DNA of 64,000 nt, from contig CM067363.1 of NCBI GenBank assembly GCA_034401795.1, positions 30,176,289 to 30,240,288 of the forward strand. Direction: 5' to 3'. The notes below the pieces were generated by a model. The model made no database searches, was not told the origin of the DNA, and was given only the letters and a program-made list of their open reading frames with translations. Shown in pieces: positions 47,301-53,400 of this stretch. Each line of letters opens with the position of its first letter. Within the stretch, counting starts at the first letter, position 1. The stretch is from Chaetoderma sp. LZ-2023a. Taxonomy: Eukaryota > Mollusca > Caudofoveata > Chaetodermatida > Chaetodermatidae. Position numbers and translations under genes: made by a program.

Positions 47301-50300
47301 GTTTCAAAGTATCATAAGGATTCCTACACACAAAATGTGGGTGGAGCTTAGCTAGAAATGGGCGGGACATAGCCAGAAATAGATCCCTCTATTGTGAAAG
47401 GTCTGTGGTGTACATGTATGTGTATGTAGTAGAAATATGACCGTGCTAGAACTGTGTTTGATCGACTAGAGCTGTGATTCCTGCTTGCTAATAATTTGTA
47501 TCTTATACATGTATAGATGTATGCATAGTTACTGTGTAGCTAGTGTTATGAGCTTATCTGTCCAGAATGGCTAAGTGAGGTTATTCCTTGGCAACCGTCC
47601 GTCGTCTGGCCGTCAACTTATTCAATTTCTTTAAATGACTTCTTTTCAAGAACTACTGGGTCAATTTCAATTCTATTCATGTGCAGGAAGCATCCTTAGG
47701 GTATGCAGATCCGAGTTTGTTCAATTGAAGCCGATCAGCCAGCGGCCATCTTGTATTGTGGGATAATTTTTAGCTCACCTGGCCATTCTGAGCTTATACC
47801 CTGCCGACCGTTCGTCTTCCGACCGTCGACTTTTGCTTAGATACGCTACTCATTAACTGCTTACCGCATTTCAAATTAAGTTGACATGAATGATCCTATG
47901 GTGTGGGGTGGGGGAGGGGGTAAGGTGTAGGCTTTAGAACATGTATACAGAATTGTAATTGATCAATTTTTTAGGTGGCCATCTTGATTTTTCCGAAAAA
48001 TGGCGGGAAATCGTTTAAAATGCTACTCCTCATTAACTGCTTGGGCAATTTCAACCAGACTTACCTGGGAGGATAGTACGCTGGTATGTTTCAAAACCGG
48101 TATACAGAATTTTGATTGGTCAATTTTTCTGTTGTCCATCTTGGATTTTCTAAAAATTTCTAGAAATCACTTAAAAGCCTACTCGATAACCACTGGGCCG
48201 ATTTCAATCAAACTTGAATGGAAGTACCCAGTTCCTAGCGTGGTATGCTTCAGAACTTGTATACATAATTTTGATTGGACCATTTTTAGCTCACCTGGCC
48301 AAGTGAGCTTATGGCATGACAACCATCCGTCCAGCGTCCAGCCATCAACTTTTGCTTATAAATGCGACTCCACATTAACTGCTTGGCTGATTTCAACTTA
48401 ATTTGGTTGGAAGGACCCTATTGGGGTAGGCTTTCAGAACATGTATACAGAATTTTGACAGCTTGATTTTGATAGTGGCCATCTTGGGTTTTCCGATAAA
48501 TGGGAATTCATATAAGATGCTACTCGTTAATCGCTGGGGAAATTCCAACCGATTGTGGCTGGAAGGATCCTATTGTCGTAGCCTCTGAAAAATATATTTG
48601 GAATTTCGATAGGTCAATGTATTGGCCAGAAATCTCTGATTTTCTGAAAGTTTTCCGGAACCATTTAAAAACGGTACTCCTTCAATCAATAGCCCGATTT
48701 CAACAAAACTTGGGTGGAACGATCCTATGATGGTAGGCTTCAACATATTAAATGAGTGTTGATTGGGAAATTTTTTGGTGGTCATATTGAATTTTCCGAA
48801 AATCATCCATCGTGTCTATTTAAATGCTGGAGCCACACATTTTGATTGTGATGTCGGCTTATGACGGCTGTCAGGTACTTCCAAGACTAACAGATCAGAT
48901 CCCTTCATTTGCATAGTAACATAACGTTGTGCTTAATATTCATATCTCAGTTTGTTTTTAAAACCGTAACTTGGTGTTTAATGGAATTCACAATTCATTT
49001 CTTGTGTTGACTAATGCATGTAAACAAGACTGGAAAATATGTCACGAAGCAGAATCTCATCAAGCTTGTCAAGGATGAAAATATGTCTGTAAAAGAGTGT
49101 AATAACAACGTACTGGGCGTGTCCGCCTATGGTGGGCATGTTGGGCCAGGTAAAGGGTGTTCCGAATTCAAGAACATTTGAGATCTATATCAAATCTCCA
49201 CAAAAGTGAGAGATACGACACCCAAGTTGCCAGGCATTTCAACAAACCTGGACACTCATGAACAGACATGCAGTTCAGAATCATACAGGTTCTCTCATCA
49301 GACCCTGATGATAAAAACGCCACACCATGGAGGAGACAAAAGGAATGGCATTGGATACACCAGCTCCACACGATGGAGCCTACAGGCATCAATCTAGCGG
49401 GTTAGGGAACACCCTTTATCTGGACCAACAAGCCCAGTACGTTGTTATTACACTTCAAAATAGGTATTCCCCCAGCTCATCTTTTAAATCGGAGAAGGCA
49501 AACCACACACTCCATAGCGACTTCACCGCTAACAACAACCCATGATGTCATACCCAAAGTCATCACTCAGCATCTTTTAAAGATGCCATCAAAATAACGG
49601 CATCCCCATATGGACACAAGCGCAAATGCTTCGTCTCCCTCTAATTTTATGAAATAACAACAAAGACTGATACTCACCAGGTTTTGTGTCATCCTCTTTA
49701 TTTTTCATTCATTTTATTTACAATTTTTCATACATCATTGAAAAAATAAATTATACAAGTTGATATTTATCCTAGGATTTCCCAAAACTCCCAAGACCAA
49801 TAGAGGACAACCAACATAACTTATATTTGAGATATCAAGCACCCATAAAGTAGATGCCATATCAGAAAAAAGTGGAGCATAAAAACTCAATCCACAGACT
49901 CACCTAGGAAGGGTATAAAAGGGACGAAAATTCCAGTCCAGATCATTCAGACTTTTGGTCTCACATTGCGACCAAACGTCAGGCTAAAATACCTACGACA
50001 TTGGTTTTCCAATCTGATTACGTGGTTATCATCATCTATGTAAAAGAGATCTTTATACTCGGAGTGCGAAAATCGAGGAATCCAGTTTTAGCTGTGCCAC
50101 TCCCATTATTTGCTACGCTCACTTCGCCCGTCTTGGGATGGATCGATCCCTGAGCTCGCTGGCTATCCATTTCCAGGAAATTATTCAACATGTTTATTAA
50201 ATAGTAAAGACACAATTCATACAACAACGCATAGTCCATAATAAATTAAACATTCATGATGAACTTAGCTACATCGTTCATGACATAATTGATTAGGACC

Positions 50301-50745
50301 TCGGCCTACATGTTACGTAGTTGATTATGACGTCATATGATTGATGGATAAACTGGAATTCTCCATTATGTTCAAAATATTTAACAGAACTTTTCTTCTT
50401 AACTAACATGTTTTTTCTTTTGGAAACATTCTAACTTATTTCTCTACTTATTGTATTATCTTGACTATTAAAACATTTATGTCCATTTTCAGGGGTCGAG
50501 GAAGAGGTAATTTTAATAATCGCGGGAATTTTTCCGGCCGTGGTGGATTCCGTAATCGAGGCTCAGCACGAGGAGGACGTTTTCAGCGAGGTGCGTCGCG
50601 TGGTGCAGGCCGTGGTGGCCGTTTCAATGATAATAAACTGACAAAGGAAGAGCTCGATAATCAACTAGAGGTATACATGTCGAAAAGCAAGTCGCATCTC
50701 GACACTGATCTAGACACTTATATGCAAGAGGCTAACTTCACATAA
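29282..50745 (+). CDS. CHTOP: CHTOP orthologue (chromatin target of PRMT1), six coding exons
   Basis: Joined exons 29282-29346, 35680-35836, 38249-38471, 42019-42094, 46529-46621 and 50493-50745 give 867 nt, 288 residues plus TAA, with no internal stop. Phases 2-0-1-2-2 match across every junction, and each intron is GT..AG. The N-terminus 'AKIVLKSSTKMSLHERFTNI' and 'RLAQQMENR' match vertebrate CHTOP, as does 'QSLKQRLGRPNVKARL'. The middle is rich in RG/RGG. The end, 'LTKEELDNQLEVYMSKSKSH' 'LDTDLDTYM', is the conserved C-terminal block of the family. From known family biology, CHTOP is a nuclear RNA-binding protein methylated on arginine by PRMT1. It works with the TREX complex and NXF1 in mRNA export and in chromatin-linked transcription control. 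At 288 residues it is longer than the roughly 250 of vertebrates, mostly in the RGG part. The second ATG (29285) has the better start context. Intron contents are nearly all transposons. Confidence 0.94.
29874..30099. mobile_element. Family B hairpin MITE, degraded
   Basis: TTAA near both ends. The arms GAGAAGGCTATTCTTGAAAA and GCAAATTTTCAAAAATAATT are partly eroded. Confidence 0.65.
30238..30463. mobile_element. Family B hairpin MITE
   Basis: Arms AGAGAAGACTATTTTTGGAA and GTAAATTTTCAAATATAGTC surround TTGGTTATCATCCAAGCCAG. The left end has TTAA; the right end has lost the usual GGGTTAA. Confidence 0.7.
30468..30890. repeat. Dispersed repeat D, copy 1
   Basis: Starts near GTAGAAATAAATGAAAAGCT and includes CATTTTCAGGTTGTCTGCTG, 'GAATCACTATTGCTTTGT' and 'CAGCCAAAGTTTAGTTGCCC'. 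The same order occurs at 36500-36945. A G run (30504-30530) lies inside. Confidence 0.75.
31443..32042. mobile_element. 600-bp MITE with ACCTTTCCCACATT termini
   Basis: ACCTTTCCCACATT at 31443-31456 is perfectly inverted at 32029-32042; the similarity extends outward to 19 of 20 bp (TAATACACC versus TAATAGACC). The flank resembles the empty site at 32930-32948 (GCTAATTATTCAC), which implies a very short (about 2 bp) AT/TA target duplication. There is no coding frame. Confidence 0.75.
32641..32870. mobile_element. Family B hairpin MITE
   Basis: Exactly bounded by TTAACCCTTTAA (32641) and AAAGGGTTAA (ending 32870), in reverse orientation to the copy at 38647. Arms meet at CTCGATAACCGCGCCAG. 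Confidence 0.85.
32974..34630 (-). mobile_element. Intact Tc1-type DNA transposon
   Basis: The termini CACCTGTGCAAAAGTTAAGC (32974) and its exact inverse (ending 34630) extend to 24 bp of perfect TIR (..ACCA). TA dinucleotides flank both ends (32972-32973 and 34631-34632), the Tc1/mariner target duplication. The 1657-bp body holds one uninterrupted transposase gene. It sits in CHTOP intron 1, opposite to the host gene. Intact TIRs and frame suggest recent insertion. Confidence 0.93.
33296..34321 (-). CDS. Tc1-family transposase, full length (341 aa)
   Basis: The protein would bind the TIRs and cut and paste the element. The N-terminal third has paired helix-turn-helix DNA-binding features ('RVKWQIIGMHTTGMSCREIG' 'RQLNINHTVISRLIAKHG', then 'RPRSGRPKKTT', an AT-hook-like GRPKK, and 'VSMSTIKRRLYAAGM'). 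The catalytic core shows 'WSDESRF' (first Asp), 'FMDDNARPHRA' (second Asp) and 'SPDMNPIEHIWD' (Glu). Thirty-four residues lie between the second Asp and the Glu, so it is DD34E, the Tc1 signature. 'GGGSVMIWG' is also typical. The length of 341 aa is normal and no stop or frameshift is visible, so the gene may still be functional. Start ATG is at 34321 and the stop codon at 33296. Confidence 0.95.
   Translation of the reverse strand: MANRRLSDRVKWQIIGMHTTGMSCREIGRQLNINHTVISRLIAKHGQTNEVKDRPRSGRPKKTTARDDRALVRLVRRSPFTNIRVLSQQWETRNRVSMSTIKRRLYAAGMKARRPVRRPPLTAHHKEERLRWCNKRRHWNMRSWRRVHWSDESRFLLHATDGRTRVWRSRRTAYDQRNIMEEVPFGGGSVMIWGCISFDCKLDLLTVPGTLNGQRYQDSILDRVVVPHFVNHAPGTHPIFMDDNARPHRARAVHEYLRQNAIETLPWPARSPDMNPIEHIWDILGNMVRRRDPPVQNLQELTDALHLEWQRIPQWRISRLVTSMRRRVQAVIQAQGGYTRY
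34748..35165. mobile_element. CAGGGTTCA-ended MITE (hAT-like termini), copy 1
   Basis: Begins CAGGGTTCACCCAAACTTGA and ends with CTGTATGAAACCTG, the inverse of CAGGTTTCATACAG. Inside are 'CTTGAAAAGTACTTGAAAAT' and 'AGTATAAAATTGTTGTCATG'. A second copy is at 37794-38147. CAGGG termini recall hAT elements, but no transposase or 8-bp duplication is seen. Confidence 0.7.
35680..35836 (+). CDS. CHTOP: CHTOP coding exon 2
   Basis: The acceptor TTGAAG ends at 35679. The first base completes the Arg codon left open upstream (CG+C). The exon encodes 'FTNIQKNRPIPGVQQVRAKM' 'AVQQQVSVQNQRLAQQMENR' 'LTSQTMPRQIDN'. 'FTN', 'NRRLAQQMENR'-like and adjacent positions are conserved in vertebrate CHTOP. The donor GTAAGT begins at 35837 in phase 0. 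Confidence 0.93.
36064..36444 (-). mobile_element. MITE, family C, reverse orientation, with family A core
   Basis: Starts ACCTTTACATTTTTAGCTAT, contains the hairpin 36189-36280 and GACGTCATTCATGATGATGT, and ends TCTGGAAAGGT. The two ends are imperfect inverse copies (ACCTTT..AAAGGT). Confidence 0.75.
36500..36955. repeat. Dispersed repeat D, copy 2 (split)
   Basis: Matches 30468-30890 in order, but the sequence at about 36718-36826 is an inserted arm of a larger inverted repeat. Confidence 0.7.
36718..37080. repeat. Long inverted repeat, about 100-bp arms
   Basis: TTGTTGCTCTTAAGACATTT (36733 on) with AACATCGTTTCCAAAATAGA is matched inverted by GTCTATTTTGGAAACGATGT and AAATGTCTTAAGAGCAACAA ending near 37071. 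The arms are almost perfect over about 100 bp, with about 150 bp between that carry part of repeat D. Confidence 0.85.
37085..37440. repeat. Two degenerate units of the 'TAGCTCACC' satellite
   Basis: Carries 'GATTTCAACCAGACTGGCTG', 'TTGATTGGTCAATTTTT' and 'CAACAAAACTTGGGTGGAAT', the phrases that recur in the array at 47846-48830. Confidence 0.7.
37643..38195. mobile_element. Family B hairpin MITE interrupted by a CAGGG MITE
   Basis: The family B left half (37643-37793) stops at AAACACATCTTC. Sequence from CAGGTTTCATACAAACTTGA to TGTATGAACTCTG (about 37794-38147) intervenes. TTCTCTTGCTCTGCAAGTAG then resumes the family B right arm. This gives the order of insertion directly. Confidence 0.8.
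38249..38471 (+). CDS. CHTOP: CHTOP coding exon 3 (RGG-rich)
   Basis: Follows a tandem acceptor AACAGCAG, so it may begin with CAG (38249) or after it (38252), differing by one Gln. It encodes 'QSLKQRLGRPNVKARLNL', matching 'QSLKQRLGKSNIQARLG' of vertebrates. The arginine-glycine region follows: 'PRGRGRGNFNARGQRSRGRG' 'RGGF' and 'RRGRGGRG'. RG/RGG repeats are the PRMT1 methylation sites in this family and bind RNA. The donor GTGCGC begins at 38472 in phase 1. Confidence 0.93.
38647..38879. mobile_element. Family B hairpin MITE, reference copy
   Basis: Precisely bounded by TTAACCCTTTAACCC and GTTAAAGGGTTAA. Arms ATTTGCAGACCAAGAAAAGA and CTTCTCTTGGTCTGCAAATG enclose the near-palindrome GGCTCGGTTATTGAGCCAGT. 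TTAA ends followed by CCC fit piggyBac-type elements (inference). Confidence 0.85.
39556..40205. repeat. Degenerate tandem array, four units of about 160-190 bp
   Basis: Units start near 39556, 39717, 39911 and 40071. Each carries 'CCATATCT' or equivalent, 'CCTACATTTGAAAT', 'GAGACGAAGTGTCATGATTT' and 'AGATCTGTC..AAAGTTATC'. Divergence is high. Confidence 0.85.
40497..40571. repeat. Family A hairpin MITE
   Basis: AATATTTTGAAATTAATTTG is inverted as CAAATTAATTTCAAAATATT around ACTGGCAGTTGTAACTTCCAGT. The arms share the variant GAAATTAATTTG, unlike most other copies. Confidence 0.85.
40915..41003. repeat. Family A hairpin MITE, diverged
   Basis: Left AATGTTTTGAAACAACTTTG and right AGTTTCAAAATATTCAACAC around GGGTCTGTTGCTGCC. 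Pairing is imperfect. Confidence 0.65.
41121..41578. mobile_element. 458-bp MITE with GGGCTCATTTTC termini
   Basis: The first 20 bp (GGGCTCATTTTCGTGACTGA) match the inverse of the last 20 at 18 positions. A diverged copy of the interior lies at about 51745-52100, with the shared phrase CAACTTATTTGAAT. Non-coding. Confidence 0.75.
42019..42094 (+). CDS. CHTOP: CHTOP coding exon 4
   Basis: The acceptor CTCTTCAG ends at 42018. The exon enters in phase 1 and encodes 'GDGMTRGSRGGRGWRGMRRG' 'SSVQ' plus two bases of Arg. It is short, 76 nt, and entirely RG-type. The donor GTTTGT starts at 42095. Confidence 0.88.
42262..42450. mobile_element. Family B hairpin MITE, degraded
   Basis: Arms GAAAATGTATCACTAGAATG and CATTCCAGTGATACATTTTC still pair, and both carry the variant TGTATCAC/GTGATACA not found in other copies. 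Confidence 0.75.
42882..43225. mobile_element. 344-bp MITE with CAGACC termini
   Basis: Begins CAGACCTCGAAGTTTGGCGT and ends with the inverse of CAGACCACGAAATTTGGA. Contains GTAACC..GGTTACGC repeats. Related to the 208-bp element at 60312-60519. Confidence 0.65.
43755..43830. repeat. Family A hairpin MITE
   Basis: TTGAATATTTTGAAACTAAT..ATTGGTTTCAAAATATTTAA around GGAAAGCAACAACTTCC. Confidence 0.75.
44140..44343. mobile_element. Family B hairpin MITE, reverse orientation
   Basis: TTAA at 44140 and 44340. Arms GACTATTTTTGAAAATTACC and GGCAAATTGTCTAAAATAGT are partly mismatched; the centre is GGTTCGGTTACTGAGCCAGT. Confidence 0.75.
44629..44677 (+). ncRNA. Hammerhead-ribozyme-like motif
   Basis: CTGATGA (44629-44635) is followed by a stem II candidate (GTAT 44636-44639 with ATAC 44653-44656) and GAAA (44657-44660). 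A hairpin CCAG/CTGG (44663-44674) and then ATC (44675-44677) come next, a possible cleavage triplet. CUGANGA-stem-GAAA is the hammerhead core, and Penelope-like elements are known to carry such ribozymes. Stem III is imperfect (CG opposite A) and stem I pairs poorly, so this copy may be inactive. Confidence 0.5.
44773..45006 (+). promoter_or_regulatory. Array of eleven (C/T)GGGTAC motifs upstream of a TATA box
   Basis: CGGGTAC begins at 44773, 44796, 44806, 44822, 44855, 44871, 44904, 44990 and 45000, and TGGGTAC at 44926 and 44970. The spacings are 23, 10, 16, 33, 16, 33, 22, 44, 20 and 10 bp, mostly near multiples of 10-11. Sequence between the motifs is unrelated, so this is not a simple tandem repeat. 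The position just before a TATA box suggests clustered binding sites in an element promoter (inference). Confidence 0.7.
45015..45022 (+). promoter_or_regulatory. TATA box (TATAAAAG)
   Basis: TATAAAAG nine bases after the last GGGTAC motif; a start about 30 bp on would be near 45045. It probably drives the Penelope-like transcript. Confidence 0.6.
45166..45306 (+). pseudogene. Short open frame at start of the Penelope-like element (46 aa)
   Basis: ATG at 45166 opens 'MDTPTAATSAISIESTETIV' 'DMMNNAVIDKVGSD..' and stops at 45304, exactly where the Penelope C-terminal frame begins in another register. It is best read as the N-terminus of the element protein left after a large internal deletion, though it has no recognisable domain. 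Confidence 0.45.
45303..46134 (+). pseudogene. Penelope-like protein C-terminus with GIY-YIG endonuclease, frameshifted
   Basis: 'LRIKRFCSRDKDFLKHAHGV' then 'HYYVIRGYPEKDLENCL' corresponds to the thumb-end of Penelope RTs. A stop follows at 45530. From 45660 come 'PCNKHNCAFCQQM' (Cys/His zinc motif) and 'NVVYLITCNTCSKQYIGETK' 'REFQIRIKEHLRDI', the GIY-YIG nuclease. After a one-base shift near 45945 come 'PVAIHFNLPNHNISS' and 'RKEREKFWIHQLHSMDPIGI' 'NH', the usual end. GIY-YIG nucleases nick DNA for element integration. Stops and a frameshift make it inactive. Confidence 0.85.
46529..46621 (+). CDS. CHTOP: CHTOP coding exon 5 (frame-neutral, 93 nt)
   Basis: The acceptor CCATGTAG ends at 46528. 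One base completes Arg, then 'YESPDFHGQVMWSRGAGNFR' 'GNYRARSYEN' and two bases, with donor GTAAGC at 46622. It enters and leaves in phase 2, so skipping would keep the frame. It is poorer in RGG and richer in Tyr, Phe and Trp than the exons around it. Confidence 0.85.
46772..47009. mobile_element. Family B hairpin MITE
   Basis: TTAACCCTTTAAG at 46772 and GTTAAAGGGTTAA ending 47009. The central CTCGGTTATCGAGCCAGTAA is intact and the right arm is slightly eroded. Confidence 0.85.
47846..48830. repeat. 'TAGCTCACC' repeat with about six internal units of 150-185 bp
   Basis: Units begin with ACTC(N)TTAAC(T/C)GCTTGG-type phrases near 47846, 48022, 48181, 48365, 48522 and 48674. Each then has 'GATTTCAA', 'GGTAGGCTTC' or equivalent, 'TACAGAATTTTGATTGG' and 'GGCCATCTTG..TTTTCCGAAAA'. 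The leader TTTTAGCTCACCTGGCC occurs at 47769 and again at 48285, where the unit series restarts. Confidence 0.85.
49101..49449 (+). mobile_element. Second Penelope-like fragment inside an inverted repeat
   Basis: The + strand 49207-49398 reads 'ERYDTQVARHFNKPGHS' and 'MQFRIIQVLSSDPDDKN', then 'RQKEWHWIHQLHTMEPTGIN', the C-terminal end of a Penelope GIY-YIG protein. It is flanked by inverted pieces: AATAACAACGTACTGGGC..AAAGGGTGTTCC (49101-49163) and GGAACACCCTTTATCTGG..ACGTTGTTATT (49405-49449, missing about 18 bp in the middle). Confidence 0.8.
49914..49980 (+). promoter_or_regulatory. TATA box and hairpin, possibly of the second Penelope copy
   Basis: TATAAAAGGG at 49914-49923 is followed by GGTC (49957-49960), a loop, GACC (49970-49973) and AAACGTC. 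This resembles, weakly, the stem II-GAAAC part of the hairpin at 44629. CTGATGA itself is not present. Confidence 0.3.
50493..50745 (+). CDS. CHTOP: CHTOP terminal coding exon 6
   Basis: The acceptor CATTTTCAG ends at 50492 and one base completes Thr. 'GRGRGNFNNRGNFSGRGGFR' and 'GRFQRGASRGAGRGGRF' continue the RGG region. 'LTKEELDNQLEVYMSKSKSH' 'LDTDLDTYMQEANFT' then reaches TAA at 50743-50745. This C-terminal block is the most conserved part of CHTOP (vertebrate 'LTKEQLDNQLDAYMSKTKG') and confirms the gene. Confidence 0.96.
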
Positions 50746-50985
50746 TCTGACCACTGGTCAGTGGTCACTTGATGATCAGTTTTAGTCTGAGCTACTGCTG
50801 ATGTTGCAGGTATCCTGCATTGTTGATACTTAATACACGATGGTTCGAGTACAGTGTGGTTAATTCTTCTAGAGACAGATGAACACTTAGCAATCACTAC
50901 TTAGCAATCAGTGATTGCAATTTACTCGTTAAACTCCAGCAGACCACAAATGACAAATTCTGTGTGATGTAAGGAACATTCTGCT
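50746..50985 (+). other. Probable CHTOP 3' UTR; no clear AATAAA
   Basis: Follows the stop codon. Only a weak AATACA-type signal (about 50830) is seen before the next MITE begins at 50988, so the poly(A) site is undecided. Confidence 0.4.
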
Positions 50986-50987
50986 GA

Positions 50988-51062
50988 ATATTTTGAAACT
51001 AATTTGACTGGCAGCTGTTATTGCTTATAATTTCCAGTCAAATTAGTTTCAAAATATTCAAT
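50988..51062. repeat. Family A hairpin MITE
   Basis: AATATTTTGAAACTAATTTG and CAAATTAGTTTCAAAATATT pair perfectly around ACTGGCAGC..AATTTCCAGT. Confidence 0.85.
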
Positions 51063-51107
51063 GGTATGCCACTTTGGTTGTCTTGAAATTGAGATGGGAG
51101 TCAGGCA

Positions 51108-51338
51108 TTAACCCCTTAACACTGAAACCTGCCAAAAATGGCTTCTGCAGTGGTCCTGAGAAATGTCCATTTGGACACCAAGAGAAGATTAGTTTTGAAA
51201 ATTTATCACTGCAATGACTGGCTCGATAACCGAGCCAGTCATTCCAGTGATAAATTTTCAAACTAATCTTCTCTTTGTCTGCAAATGGACGTTTTCTATG
51301 ATAAAATTGAAAATTCCTTGTAAAAATTTAAGGGTTAA
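51108..51338. mobile_element. Family B hairpin MITE, reverse orientation
   Basis: TTAACCCCTTAAC to AAGGGTTAA. Arms AGATTAGTTTTGAAAATTTA and TAAATTTTCAAACTAATCTT share the variant GATTAGTTT/AAACTAATC found in no other copy here. Centre CTCGATAACCGAG. Confidence 0.85.
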
Positions 51339-51744
51339 AGATTAAGGTTCGTGATTTACAAAATGGAAGGGTGGGTATTGGGTAACTTAGGTATGTCTTA
51401 AATTCGTTATAGACAACACACCCATCGGAGTGATGCATTTGACATCATTTTTACTAACGCATTCACCCATGTTTCATTTCGAATACAGTCCCAGTATACT
51501 AGCCCGAATAATAATTATGATCTAGTTCTTGTCAGATTTAGCGATTAGATTTGACCCGTTTATTGCAGAACTATAAACTTATAATTTTCAGTACCATTTG
51601 TATGGGAACTTAAGAGTTGTCTTGAAAAGAGTGTTGCTGGCTTTCATTGGCTTAAAAATTTCACACGGTTCCAACGAGCCGTTGCTGAATATGACTTTTG
51701 TTTGGTATGGTTGGTGTAAAAATGTATAAAGATTATTTGGGCCG

Positions 51745-52100
51745 CATATTGGTGTGACGCAGTCAGTAAATCCTGACTTAGTTTCTGAATTTTGCGTTTC
51801 CACATTATGTTCACGTTACTGGTTCATACATTTCAAAATGGTGGCACCCAGCGCAATTTTGCAACTTATTTGAATTATGAAATCTGTGCAGTATGTTAGT
51901 GGATGTTATTGTCTGTGATGTAGTTAAACTGAATTTGAAGCATAAATCGAAATGCCATCAAAATATTTGTTAACATTAATACAATTTAAAATGCTTATGG
52001 GTTCAGCGCATTGACACAGACATTGGGCATCAAACATAGCTAATTCATGTAAAACCTGTCTGCTTTGTGGTTAGTGGTGACGAACTAAGCCAGTGAATTC
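51745..52100. repeat. Diverged copy of the MITE at 41121-41578
   Basis: Shares TTCAAAATGGTGGCACCCAG, CAACTTATTTGAATTATGAA and 'AATGCTTATGGGTTCAG' in the same order. Ends are lost. Confidence 0.6.
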
Positions 52101-52289
52101 ACTGATCGCTCTATGCTCGAAAGCGCAGCATAGATGTTTAATTTACACACATGATTTAGTATACAAAATTATTATAACCACATATCCCAGTGTTCTGGTA
52201 AATTGAGAAATACTATTAGCGACAGAAAATATCTATTTTCCATGTGCTGGCCTTTATCTCAATCCCTGTGGCAATACGACATTTATGAG

Positions 52290-52523
52290 TTAACCCTTTA
52301 ACGACTAAATGTGTTCCAAAAATTTTAATATTTTCTTATTGAATGTCCATTTGCAGGCCAAGAGGATTTTTTTTGAAAATTTACCGCTGGAATGACTGGC
52401 TCGGTTATCGAGCCAGTCATTCCAGTGGTAAAATTTCAAAAATGGTCTCCTAGCCTCGAAATGGACATTCCCCAAGACCACTACAGTGGCCGGTTTTGGC
52501 CGGCTTCGTCGTGAAAGGGTTAA
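52290..52523. mobile_element. Family B hairpin MITE
   Basis: TTAACCCTTTAACGACTAAA at the left and GTGAAAGGGTTAA at the right. The centre CTGGCTCGGTTATCGAGCCA and arms TTACCGCTGGAATGA/TCATTCCAGTGGTAA are nearly perfect. Confidence 0.85.
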
Positions 52524-53019
52524 GAGACGCTAAATTGTATTCATGATGTGTTGTAGCTACATGTATATATATACGCAATCTATAATAGTTAGAAGTTATG
52601 ATAAAGCAATCATAATACATCAGTGTTCAATGCCTGCCAGAGAAGCTCGCATCAAAGAGTGTTCATTAAGATCCATGGAAGGATGTGATGGCTTGATAAC
52701 ATTTTATTCAGGTGATTTTTAAAGCCTCTGAAACTACTTGATTATACAAAATATTTATATACCATAATTAGTGTTGTTCCAATTAATCGATTTGATCGAT
52801 GATTGATTGGTTTGCAAGTCCAACCAACAGATCGAGCATGCGTTCAGAAATCTATTCTGACTGCTTATAGATTTACGATATTAAAACTGCAGATGATTCT
52901 TTTTTTTTGTGCAATGCCATTTTAATTTCATTTTTACAGATCTAAATGAGTATTACTCCATACGAGTCCATACTCTAAGACATTAACCCTCTCAACACTG
53001 AAACCACCATACCAATAGC

Positions 53020-53112
53020 CTGTTGAATATTTTAAAACTTATTTGACTGGAAGCTGTTGCTGCTTTAGGCAGCAACAGCTTCCAGTCAAATAAGTTTTAA
53101 AATATTCAACAG
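53020..53112. mobile_element. Family A hairpin MITE, perfect palindrome
   Basis: Arms of 44 bp, starting CTGTTGAATATTTTAAAACT, are perfectly complementary around a 5-base loop (TTTAG). Both arms carry TTTTAAAACTTATTTG or its complement where most other copies have TTTTGAAACTAATTTG. Confidence 0.92.
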
Positions 53113-53360
53113 ATTATTTCTTAAAGGTTAAAAAATATCCATGAACATGCAATAATTATTGCATTCAAAATTTCAGAATGGGTAAAAATGAGAAAATGTT
53201 ATGATCGATCATTAAATGACCATTGGTTAGTCTGTAAAACCAATCATCGATCACAAAACTAGTACCAATTCCCAACACTAACCATAATTGATGCGGATTT
53301 AATTTGAACGATATCGGCGCGTATGATTTAAACCCAATGTTGATAGATATAGATACCGGT

Positions 53361-53400
53361 AGATAGATAGATAGATAGATAGATGGATAGATAGATAGAT
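53361..53400. repeat. (GATA)n microsatellite
   Basis: AGAT repeats with one AGATGG interruption. Confidence 0.95.

Larger units (their letters stand above)
46622..50492 (+). other. CHTOP intron 5 (3.9 kb)
   Basis: Contains a full family B MITE (46772-47009), a family C-related stretch (47035-47395), a 'TAGCTCACC' satellite array (47640-48830), a second Penelope fragment (49101-49449, with a TATA/hairpin at 49914-49980) and a reverse family C copy (about 50090-50360). Confidence 0.85.

Noticed and set aside
49914-49980. Second hammerhead ribozyme
   Set aside because: Only a GGTC/GACC stem and AAAC are present; the CTGATGA core is missing, so it is kept only as a weak regulatory note.
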